Positions 1 to 6,193 of a stretch of 6,198 nucleotides of DNA are shown piece after piece. The notes under the pieces were generated by a model that worked only from the letters and a program-made list of their open reading frames with translations, was not told the DNA's origin and did not search any database. The position numbers and the translations under genes are program-made. The stretch is from NCBI GenBank assembly GCA_013820865.1, contig JACDHU010000113.1:1-6198 (forward strand), written 5' to 3'. This stretch comes from Chloroflexota bacterium (GTDB lineage Bacteria > Chloroflexota > Limnocylindria > QHBO01). Numbering within the stretch: the stretch's first letter is position 1; every line of letters starts with the position of its first letter.

Positions 1-688
1 GGAGGGTATCCGAGTGCGGACCGGGATGCCCGGCTGCGACGGCGCCGCTGGGCGGTGGTGGCGCAGCGCCCGAGTCGGTTCCGGCCGGCTGCCATCCACG
101 GTCAGGGTCGGGCTCAGTCCACCCGGCCAAGGTTTTAAGTGTCCCGAGCGTGTCGTTCGCCACGCTGGCGACGATCGAGGTGACCTGGATCCGCACGCTG
201 ATGTGATGGATGAAGTAGATCAGCATGCCGATCGAGACGAATGCGAGCACCAGCGCGCCGGTGATGGCGAGGCCGGGCACGAAGGCATCGCCGCGCGACT
301 CATCCTCCGAGCGGATGGAGCGCAGCACGAGCAGCGCGTAGGTGAACGTGCCCATGAACGAGCCGAGCACGAATTGATTCGAGCTGTCGCGCAGGAAATT
401 GCGCAGGACGCGCGGCGAGAACTGCGTGCTGGTGAGCTGGAGGGCGACGATCGTGATCGAGAACGTCACGCCTGCCACCGTGATGACCGATCCGGCAATC
501 GCCTGGAGCATGGCGCGCGCCCCTTCCGGTCCGGCACCGAAGACAACCGGGAGCTCGGAGCCGGTGGCGCCGATTGCGTTCGAGAGGGCCAGCATTGCGA
601 GCGCGGCGATTGCCGCGAGAAGCACCGATGCCGTGGGTACAAACCACAGGCTGTGCCGGATGTGCTCGATCGCCTCGCGGATGCGCAT
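1..688 (-). CDS. DUF2254 family integral membrane protein, 3' end cut off by window edge
   Basis: I translated this frame by hand: 229 codons from the ATG at 688 to the left edge without a stop, so the gene is partial at its C-terminus. The protein matches my knowledge of the DUF2254 family of bacterial inner-membrane proteins, whose biochemical role is unknown. It has a short basic N-terminus, then hydrophobic segments at about residues 14-36, 62-84, 106-123 and 136-160. The family-typical stretches GSVITVAGVTFSITIVALQ (67-85), STQFSPRVLRNFLRD (87-101) and LIYFIHHI (156-163) are present. After TM4 comes an amphipathic region and then a Pro/Gly/Ala-rich linker at about 190-229, including four consecutive prolines. 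The soluble C-terminal domain expected in the family would lie outside the window. The ATG sits 3 nt after the lipoprotein stop (TGA-CCG-ATG) with no clear ribosome binding site, which suggests translational coupling. Family assignment is firm; function is unknown. Confidence 0.87.
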   Translation of the reverse strand, partial: MRIREAIEHIRHSLWFVPTASVLLAAIAALAMLALSNAIGATGSELPVVFGAGPEGARAMLQAIAGSVITVAGVTFSITIVALQLTSTQFSPRVLRNFLRDSSNQFVLGSFMGTFTYALLVLRSIRSEDESRGDAFVPGLAITGALVLAFVSIGMLIYFIHHISVRIQVTSIVASVANDTLGTLKTLAGWTEPDPDRGWQPAGTDSGAAPPPPSGAVAAGHPGPHSDTL

Positions 689-691
689 CGG

Positions 692-1423
692 TCAGCCGTC
701 GGTGGCCGACGGGCTCGGAGCGACCGACTCGCTGGGAACGGGCGTCGGTGAAGGCGCCGGCTCGCCGGGCAGCTGCTCGATGATCGCGCGGTTGGTCGCA
801 TCATCGACGCCGATGAGCAGGAACACGAACTCCCCGGCGGACCAGGTGTAGATCATGGTCCCGGCCGCCGTCGCGTTGTCTTCGGGACGCACCCAGACCG
901 CGTGTCCGCCAGCCTCGGATAGCTCCCACGGTTCGGCGTCGAGACCCGCGATCCCGACGTAGCGACCGGCCGTCGCCAGGTGCGGCTCGAGGTCCTCGGT
1001 GGCCACGGGATCGCCGTCGATGCGCATGGCGTACAGCGTCAAGCGTGGTTGAACGATGTAGGCGAGCGCGAGCGAGGCGAATCGGTTACCGATGTCGCCG
1101 TAGGCGAAGCCGATGTCGCCGGGCGTGAGCGCGAAATCGTCGAACGGCGCCACCACGACCGGCGCGTCGTTGGCAGATGCAGGGATGAGCGCGGCGAGCT
1201 CATCGTCGGGCTCATTCGTGAAGCGTGGCGTCGGCGCAGGCGTCGCCGTCGGCTCGAGCGTCGGGACCGGGGTTGCGCTGATCGACGGAGCCGCGGTCGA
1301 GGGCATCGGCTCCGGCGTCCGGGAGGATTCAGCGGTCGAGCAGGCGGCCAGCGTCATGGTGGCCGCGAGCGCGACGCGCCCCGCCTGGTGGGGGCGCAGC
1401 AAAGTGAGTCGGGAGATCATCAT
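692..1423 (-). CDS. Predicted lipoprotein with Pro/Thr-rich linkers, function unknown
   Basis: This is a 243-residue exported protein. Residues 1-28 form a signal peptide with positive charges (R5, R10, R16), a hydrophobic core at 17-27 and a lipobox LAAC with Cys28, so lipidation and surface anchoring are expected. Residues 29-67 are a Ser/Thr/Pro/Ala-rich spacer with repeated TPxP-like units. A globular part follows at about 70-217, with no further Cys and no motif I recognise. The tail (about 219-243) is again Pro/Ser-rich and probably disordered. It starts 18 nt after the cyclase stop; the TGAGG at that stop is the only SD-like element, about 16 nt from the ATG. Two consecutive ATGs (1423 and 1420) are both possible starts. 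The DUF2254 gene follows after 3 nt, so the three genes are likely co-transcribed. Lipoprotein status is well supported; a role as an envelope partner of its neighbours is inference from order only. Confidence 0.88.
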   Translation of the reverse strand: MMISRLTLLRPHQAGRVALAATMTLAACSTAESSRTPEPMPSTAAPSISATPVPTLEPTATPAPTPRFTNEPDDELAALIPASANDAPVVVAPFDDFALTPGDIGFAYGDIGNRFASLALAYIVQPRLTLYAMRIDGDPVATEDLEPHLATAGRYVGIAGLDAEPWELSEAGGHAVWVRPEDNATAAGTMIYTWSAGEFVFLLIGVDDATNRAIIEQLPGEPAPSPTPVPSESVAPSPSATDG

Positions 1424-1441
1424 CGGCGGCGGAATGATACC

Positions 1442-4400
1442 TCAGGCCGCGCCGCGAGCCTCCCCGTCGGCCACGTCCGACGTCCGGCGTCGCCGTCCCG
1501 GATCCCGCCGCTGGTTCACGGTGGCCGCGAGGGCGTCGAGCACGTCTGAGCGATAGGTGGCGAAGTCGCGACGCAGGCGGGCAAGTGCGTCCGCGCGGCC
1601 GACTCGCGCTTCATCGACGCCAGAGATCATCTCGTCGTACGCGTTGGCGACTGCCACGATGTGTGACCCGATCCCTCCCTGGGCGCGCGCTGCGCGCCGG
1701 GTTCGCTGCTGCCCGTTCGCACGCAGATGGCGGTAGCCGACGACAAGCGCCGAGACGTCGCGAAGCGACGCGATGGCACTCATCTCGGCGAGTGCGTGAT
1801 CGTCGAGCACGTGCAGCCGCGCCGCCAGCTCGATGTCGTGCTGCGCGTCCGCGTCCAATGCCAGCACGGCGGCCAACGTTGCTCCCAACCGGCCCACTCG
1901 ATCCGTGTGCCCGTGGTGGCTCGCACCGCGCGCATCGAACGAGCGCGAGATGCTGAGCAGCGCGTCGCGCAGCGAGTCACGCTCGTCGTGCTGTGGGGGG
2001 CTCAGCTGCGCGGCGCGCTCAACGAGGTGCTCGACGGCGTGCTCATGATCGTTCTCGCGCAGGGCGGCCGACGCCAGGCCCTCGAGGGTTCCGCGCAAGT
2101 CGCCGACGTCGGCTGGCAGCTTGTCGGCGCGAACGACACGGTCTTCGCCGGCACGTTTGCCGTAGTAGAGCGCGGTGTCGGCCGCGACGATGAGGCTGGC
2201 ACGATCGCTCGCGTCGCCGGGCAGACCAGCCACGCCGATGGTGATGGTCACCGGCGCCTCCTCGCCGCGCGTGAGGGCGGCCACGGCTCCCCGGATGCGC
2301 TGGGCGACGCGCGCTCCCGCGGTGACGGTGGTGTCCGCCAGAATGAGAGCGAACTCGTCGCCGCCGTAACGATAGACCCGGTCATCGCTCCGCGCGGCAC
2401 CATAGATGGCGGTTGCGACGCGATGGAGCAGCGCGTCGCCGGACGGATGGCCGTGCTGGTCGTTGTATGCCTTGAAGCAGTCCAGATCCATCATCAGCAT
2501 CGTGAGACGACCACCCGCGGCCTCCTCGACCATGGCGCCGAGGTCGCGCTGGAACGCACCGTGGTTGCCCAGGCCGGTCAGGGCGTCGGTCTCCGCGCGC
2601 TCGCTCATGGCGTGGTGAACATCGGCATTGCTGAGCGCGGTGGATGCCTGTGCCGCGAAGAGCTGCACCAGTTCGAAGTCGGTGGCGCTGAAGTGGATCT
2701 CTGGCCCGCCGACGCGTGACACGTTGAGCGCACCCAGCACCTCGCCCTCGGCGATGAGTGGAACGACAACGACGGCCTCCGGGTCCTCCGGGGTTCCCGG
2801 AATCTGGAGCGCGCGCGGATCGGCGAGCGCGTCATTGGCCAGGATCGGCTGACCATGCTCGACCGCCCAGCCCATCAGTCCGCGTCCGAACGGGATGATG
2901 TAGCGGCCGACCTGCTCCGCATGGCGCTCACGGGTCAGGACCGGCACCATGACGCGTCCCGCCGCGTCAGCCCGGTAGATGGACAGGTTGTCGTAGGCAA
3001 CGACGTCGCGCAGGCCGTCGGCGATGAGCTCGAGCACGTCCGCCTTGTCGAGCGTCGACAGGAGCCGTTCGCTGACCTCGAGCAGGCGCCGTTGCGAGTC
3101 TGCGCGACGGGCGAGCTCGGTGGACTGGCTCACCAGCTGTTCGTAGGTGGTGGCATTGGCCATGGCCTGCGCCGCGTAGCCGCCGAAGATGCTCATGGTC
3201 TGGAGGTCATCGGTCGTAAAGCGGCCATAGCCGAGCTGACTGAGCACGATCACGCCGAGGGCGTGCCCTTCGTACAGCATCGGGACGACGAGCATGGACT
3301 CGGGGACGTCGTCGGTTCCCTCGATTGTCTTGCCACGTCCATCATCGACGGCGTCATTGATCAGCAGAGGCTCGCCGTGCTCCGCCACCCATCCGGTGAA
3401 TCCCTCGCCGATCCGCACTCGCAGCTGCGCCTCGGCGTCCTCGGGGTTGCCGGAGAGCATCTCGCGGGTGAAGGCGATCGGGTCGCACACGCCGCGCTCG
3501 CGGTCGACGCGATAAACGCGGATATCGTGGTAGTCGGCCAAGGCTCGCGCCTCGGCCACGATGGCTTCGGCGATGGCCCGGACATCGGTCAGTCGGTTGA
3601 GCTTGGCGGAGAGGTCCTGGATCGATCGCATGCGCGCCGCCTGGTCGGCGACCGAGCGATGCAGGCGGGCATTCTGAATTCCCACCGCGGCCTGGTCGGC
3701 GAAGGCCTGGACCAGCGTGACCTCCTCCTCCGGCCAGGTCCGGTCAGCGTCGTGATAGAGCCCGATGACGCCGATGGCCCGACCGCCAAGCAGGAGCGGG
3801 ACGATGCACACCGTGCGGATCCCCTCCGCGGCGTACGCGGACTGCATCTCGCCGATCGCCGGGTCGCGGTCCGCGTTGCGCATCCACTCCACGCGCTTCC
3901 GGCGCAGCGCACGCAGGGCGATGGTCTCGCTGCCGGTTGTGAGCTCGGCGCCCGCGGCCAGGAAGCGATCGCTCAGGCCGCGTGACACGAGTGCCACCGG
4001 ATGCGGCGTCTGGTCGAACATCCACAGGCCCGCTCGATCGGCGTCGAACAGGGTGCGCGTGCGTTCCACGATGTCGTCGAGGACCTTGGTCAGGTCAAGC
4101 TCGCCGGCAAGCTCCTTGGTAACCATGCGCAACGCACGGGCCCGATGCAGCTCGCGGCGTGCCCGTTCGAGCAGCCTCGCGATGCCGATCATCGTCCCCG
4201 CAGTGGTGAGGAAGGAGCGCGTGAACCGATCCGACAGGCGGCCGGCGGATACGGCATCGATGACCAGCAGGCCGATCAATCCACGTCGCGTGGTCAGCCG
4301 CATCTCGACGGTATCGGCCGCGACATGCGGGCCGCCCGCATCGTCGGCGGGCATCGGTCGCTGCGCTGGTGGCGAGTCGTCGAATCCGCCATGAGCGGCA

Positions 4401-4774
4401 AGCTTCAGACGCTCGCCGTCCACGACATACACCGCCGCTCGATCGGCGGCGAGGTCCGTGCGGAGGGCTTCGACCACGAGACGCGCCGCCGAGTCGGGGG
4501 TCGGTGAAGCGGCGATCCCGGCGCTGATGCGGCCGAAGGCGGCCACCTCGCCGGGATGCTGGGGCACGCTTCGGCGGGCGGCATCGTCCGGACCGTCTTC
4601 GACCAACAGGCGTGCCACGTCGTCGCGGCGGAATCGTCGATCGCCGCGCGCGTTGATCCGGAAGGCGTTCAGGCGGCCCGCATCGGTCCACGAACGAATG
4701 GTGTTCGGGTGGACGCCGAGCAGCATCGCCGCCTGGGCGACGCTGAGCAGGGTCTCGGCTTCATCTCGCGGCAT
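1442..4774 (-). CDS. HTH-GAF(x4)-GGDEF diguanylate cyclase with degenerate C-terminal HD-GYP domain
   Basis: Predicted cytosolic enzyme making c-di-GMP from two GTP. Numbering is from the ATG at 4774 (1110 aa); a TTG at 4789 would add five residues, but the ATG has a weak GGA about 10 nt upstream and is preferred. Residues 9-58 are a MerR/BldC/excisionase-type helix-turn-helix (GVHPNTIRSWTDAGRL, then RRFRRDDVARLL). GAF domains follow at about 75-205 (short, divergent), 215-373, 385-543 and 560-717; the last two share GxGxxGW-x3-HGxP and look like a duplication. GGDEF spans about 728-882: DALTGL (730-735), MDLDCFKAYND with the metal Asp763, intact GGDEF (804-808), and RSDD (795-798) exactly five residues before it, matching the RxxD inhibitory I-site. 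Residues about 933-1055 resemble HD-GYP but lack the HD aspartate, HHE and GYP, so phosphodiesterase activity is unlikely. No TM segment or signal peptide is visible. GAF ligands cannot be predicted. The lipoprotein gene follows after 18 nt. Confidence 0.92.
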   Translation of the reverse strand: MPRDEAETLLSVAQAAMLLGVHPNTIRSWTDAGRLNAFRINARGDRRFRRDDVARLLVEDGPDDAARRSVPQHPGEVAAFGRISAGIAASPTPDSAARLVVEALRTDLAADRAAVYVVDGERLKLAAHGGFDDSPPAQRPMPADDAGGPHVAADTVEMRLTTRRGLIGLLVIDAVSAGRLSDRFTRSFLTTAGTMIGIARLLERARRELHRARALRMVTKELAGELDLTKVLDDIVERTRTLFDADRAGLWMFDQTPHPVALVSRGLSDRFLAAGAELTTGSETIALRALRRKRVEWMRNADRDPAIGEMQSAYAAEGIRTVCIVPLLLGGRAIGVIGLYHDADRTWPEEEVTLVQAFADQAAVGIQNARLHRSVADQAARMRSIQDLSAKLNRLTDVRAIAEAIVAEARALADYHDIRVYRVDRERGVCDPIAFTREMLSGNPEDAEAQLRVRIGEGFTGWVAEHGEPLLINDAVDDGRGKTIEGTDDVPESMLVVPMLYEGHALGVIVLSQLGYGRFTTDDLQTMSIFGGYAAQAMANATTYEQLVSQSTELARRADSQRRLLEVSERLLSTLDKADVLELIADGLRDVVAYDNLSIYRADAAGRVMVPVLTRERHAEQVGRYIIPFGRGLMGWAVEHGQPILANDALADPRALQIPGTPEDPEAVVVVPLIAEGEVLGALNVSRVGGPEIHFSATDFELVQLFAAQASTALSNADVHHAMSERAETDALTGLGNHGAFQRDLGAMVEEAAGGRLTMLMMDLDCFKAYNDQHGHPSGDALLHRVATAIYGAARSDDRVYRYGGDEFALILADTTVTAGARVAQRIRGAVAALTRGEEAPVTITIGVAGLPGDASDRASLIVAADTALYYGKRAGEDRVVRADKLPADVGDLRGTLEGLASAALRENDHEHAVEHLVERAAQLSPPQHDERDSLRDALLSISRSFDARGASHHGHTDRVGRLGATLAAVLALDADAQHDIELAARLHVLDDHALAEMSAIASLRDVSALVVGYRHLRANGQQRTRRAARAQGGIGSHIVAVANAYDEMISGVDEARVGRADALARLRRDFATYRSDVLDALAATVNQRRDPGRRRRTSDVADGEARGAA

Positions 4775-4867
4775 CGATGGTCGTTCCAATCGGTTCGATG
4801 GAGCTTTCGGTAAGTTCCGTGCACCGGATGCTAGAAACGGGAGGTGCCGCGCGCGATGCCTCGATGG
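4774..4867 (-). repeat. Three direct copies of CCATCGA, candidate operator
   Basis: On the minus strand, CCATCGA occurs at 4867-4861, 4801-4795 and 4780-4774. The outer two extend to GACCATCGA, and the last runs into the cyclase ATG. The two start-proximal copies are 21 nt apart, about two helical turns; the third is 66 nt further upstream. I found only one other copy on either strand of the window, inside coding sequence near 5361. An arrangement like this just upstream of a gene with a DNA-binding N-terminus could be an autoregulatory operator. The 7-mer is short and chance remains possible. Confidence 0.28.
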
Positions 4868-4896
4868 TCCGGGTCCGGCAGTACTGACAGCCTGCG
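4775..4896 (-). promoter_or_regulatory. Intergenic region likely carrying the cyclase-operon promoter
   Basis: This 122-nt gap is by far the largest between genes on this strand and separates the GIDE-like gene from the cyclase, so a second promoter is expected here. Reading the minus strand, TAGCAT (4833-4828) fits a TANNNT -10 box but lacks a convincing -35 box 17-18 nt upstream. GGAACTT (4818-4812) resembles the -35 element of ECF sigma promoters, but I cannot identify a clear matching -10. An 8-bp palindrome, CAGTACTG, lies at 4879-4886. No hairpin followed by a T-run is seen, so readthrough from the upstream genes is possible. Confidence 0.3.
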
Positions 4897-5646
4897 TCAG
4901 GCTCCGACCAGGACGCTCGCGATGGCAGCCAGGAGGCCGACCGCCATGAGCGCAATCGCCAGGCCGATCCCGATCACGCCAGCAACCGCGACGCGTCGGT
5001 GCCGACCACCGAGCAGGCGCATGGCGTCATCGAGTGCCAGCGTCGAGATCACGAAGCCGGTGTCCGGTGGTCGGAGCTCGACGCGACCATCGGTCGTGCG
5101 CTCCGGGCGGGCGAGCATGAGCAGCCGATCGGTCACGTTGATGGTGCGGGTGATGGCGCGGGCCTGATCGATACTGTCATGTCGCTCGCGAAGGCGCGCG
5201 ACGGCCGAAGCGTGTGGCTCGTCGAGCTCACCGGGATCGCCGCGCCAGATCTTCGGGATGGCGATGAGTGGTTCCGCCGCCCGCGCCGGATCCACGGTGA
5301 TGGAGCCATCGTGGTCCCACAGCTCGAACGAACGAGATTCGCGCAACCGCTCGATGCTGCGCCATCGACCGTCTACGCGGACTTCCACGTCCCGATGGAA
5401 CGCGACGAGCCGCTCGCCGTTACCGGCATCGAGCGGGTCGCGGCAGCGAATGCGCCCCGTGACGCGCACGGGACGCGACGGCAACTCATCGGCATCGATG
5501 AGGCGTCCGACCTTCACCTCGGGTGGTCCGGCAAGCCGACGAGCCACCGCGGGAAGGGCGCCGCTGACGCGCACGGCGCCGAACGAGACGATGCCCAGCA
5601 GGAGACCGATGACAGCGAGCACCAGGAACCAGGAGGCGAGGGACAT
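4897..5646 (-). CDS. Two-TM membrane protein with GIDE-like domain, no RING finger
   Basis: A 249-residue protein with a hydrophobic helix at about 5-27, a soluble region at 40-215 and a second helix at about 219-246. The layout and spaced motifs recall the GIDE domain of the MULAN/MAPL family: PVRVTGRIRCRDPL (59-72), a basic-aromatic LVAFHRDVEV (80-89), RW at 94-95, a hydrophobic-acidic FELWDHDGSITVDP (107-120), then a C-terminal part resembling the family's 'dGrv.l..p..gfvIS' pattern (187-201). Eukaryotic relatives end in a RING finger; here the protein stops soon after TM2 and has no cysteine pairs, so ubiquitin-ligase activity is not supported. The role of bacterial GIDE-like proteins is unknown to me. 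It starts 12 nt after the deacylase stop, probably in the same transcript. The gene is certain in frame and membrane topology; the family call is moderate and rests on pattern recognition. Confidence 0.8.
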   Translation of the reverse strand: MSLASWFLVLAVIGLLLGIVSFGAVRVSGALPAVARRLAGPPEVKVGRLIDADELPSRPVRVTGRIRCRDPLDAGNGERLVAFHRDVEVRVDGRWRSIERLRESRSFELWDHDGSITVDPARAAEPLIAIPKIWRGDPGELDEPHASAVARLRERHDSIDQARAITRTINVTDRLLMLARPERTTDGRVELRPPDTGFVISTLALDDAMRLLGGRHRRVAVAGVIGIGLAIALMAVGLLAAIASVLVGA

Positions 5647-5658
5647 GGCGGCTCTGGC

Positions 5659-6138
5659 TCAGGCCGTGCCGGAGTCGGCGAGATCCACCACGCGTTCGCC
5701 GCTCGCGCGGACCAGCTCATCCGGTGTGATGCGGAAGACGGCATCCGGCAGCCCGGCCGCCGCCCACAGCTGATCGTGGCTCAGCAGGTCGCGATCGATC
5801 AGCACGGTCAGCGGTTCGGCGTGGCCGAACGGTGGGACGCCGCCGATGGCGAACCCGGTCGCGTCCCGGGCCTCGTCGCCGGTGGCACGGCGAGCCTCGC
5901 TGGCCCCGAGTGCCGCCACGAGCAACGAGAGGGCGACACGGTTGGCGCCCGACACGAGGGCCAGCACGGGAGCCTCATCGGCAATGAAGACGAGCGACTT
6001 GACGATCTGGGCGACCTCGCACCCGACGGCGCGCGCCGCATCGGCCGCCGTGCGGGTGCCCTCGGGGAAACGCTCGACCGTGATCTCGAGGCCGGCAACC
6101 CGCGCAGCGGTGATCACGCGTTCGACATTGGGGTGCAT
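5659..6138 (-). CDS. YbaK/EbsC family aminoacyl-tRNA deacylase (prolyl-tRNA editing domain superfamily)
   Basis: At 159 residues this is a full-length stand-alone member of the INS/YbaK editing superfamily, which hydrolyses wrongly charged aminoacyl-tRNAs in trans in the cytosol. Supporting features in order: an N-terminal helix (HPNVERVITAARVAG), the segment TRTAADAARAVGC (28-40), the diagnostic QIVKSLVF (44-51) with the conserved Lys47, VSGANRVAL (62-70), and the GxxxP-type loop AIGGVPPFGH (97-106). The substrate (Cys-, Ala- or another mischarged tRNA) cannot be decided from sequence alone, so no symbol is given. The ATG at 6138 has no strong SD; upstream TATCAT (6153-6148) could be part of a promoter, but its best -35 candidate, TTGAGC, is 20 nt away. 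It is first in a likely two-gene unit with the GIDE-like gene (12-nt gap). Confidence 0.92.
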   Translation of the reverse strand: MHPNVERVITAARVAGLEITVERFPEGTRTAADAARAVGCEVAQIVKSLVFIADEAPVLALVSGANRVALSLLVAALGASEARRATGDEARDATGFAIGGVPPFGHAEPLTVLIDRDLLSHDQLWAAAGLPDAVFRITPDELVRASGERVVDLADSGTA

Positions 6139-6166
6139 CGACCGATGATAGGGCGCGTGCTAGGCT
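6138..6166 (+). promoter_or_regulatory. Candidate divergent sigma-70-type promoter for a plus-strand gene beyond the window
   Basis: TAGGCT at 6161-6166 fits the TANNNT -10 box common in high-GC bacteria. The hexamer TCGACC lies exactly 17 nt upstream (6138-6143) and matches TTGACA at four of six positions. Transcription would begin near 6173 and run rightwards, leading into the ribosome binding site at 6187. The -35 hexamer overlaps the first base of the deacylase start codon. Supported by sequence pattern only. Confidence 0.38.
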
Positions 6167-6186
6167 GGTTGCTCAACACAGACGAC

Positions 6187-6193
6187 AGGGGAG
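6187..6193 (+). promoter_or_regulatory. Shine-Dalgarno for a gene starting just past the right edge
   Basis: AGGGGAG is the best ribosome-binding-like sequence seen at any gene boundary in the window. It sits 5 nt before the window end and downstream of the candidate plus-strand promoter. A start codon would be expected within a few bases after 6198; the gene itself is not visible. Confidence 0.42.

Noticed and set aside
300..647. 115-codon minus-strand frame
   Set aside because: It is a different minus-strand frame within the DUF2254 gene; the DUF2254 frame gives proper TM segments and family motifs.
14..751. 245-codon plus-strand frame at the left end
   Set aside because: It lies opposite the DUF2254 gene, which is clear once the partial minus-strand frame is translated. 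The product is highly charged and low in hydrophobic residues, a shadow of membrane-coding sequence.
1230..1300. Short GTCGG/GCGTCG-like repeats suggesting a tandem repeat array
   Set aside because: They encode the Pro/Thr/Ala-rich linker of the lipoprotein; repetition at DNA level is irregular and follows from the protein composition.
1682..1698. Perfect 7-bp GC-only inverted repeat with a 3-nt loop, a possible terminator
   Set aside because: It lies inside the C-terminal coding region of the cyclase (Arg/Ala codons) and has no T-run on either side; best explained by GC-rich codon use.
1610..1978. Active c-di-GMP phosphodiesterase (HD-GYP)
   Set aside because: The HD aspartate, HHE ligands and GYP motif are missing, so enzymatic activity was not called.
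1727..2719. 330-codon open frame on the plus strand
   Set aside because: It is antisense to the GGDEF and HD-like regions, where the minus strand carries unmistakable motifs; the plus-strand product resembles nothing.
2855..3985. 376-codon open frame on the plus strand
   Set aside because: It is antisense to GAF2-GAF4 of the cyclase. The translation is rich in Arg, His, Asp and Gly with no recognisable domain, typical of shadow frames in high-GC genes.
4818..4860. GCACC...GGTGC inverted repeat in the 122-nt gap as terminator or riboswitch
   Set aside because: Only five base pairs with a long loop, no following T-run and no conserved riboswitch core (including c-di-GMP types) that I can recognise.
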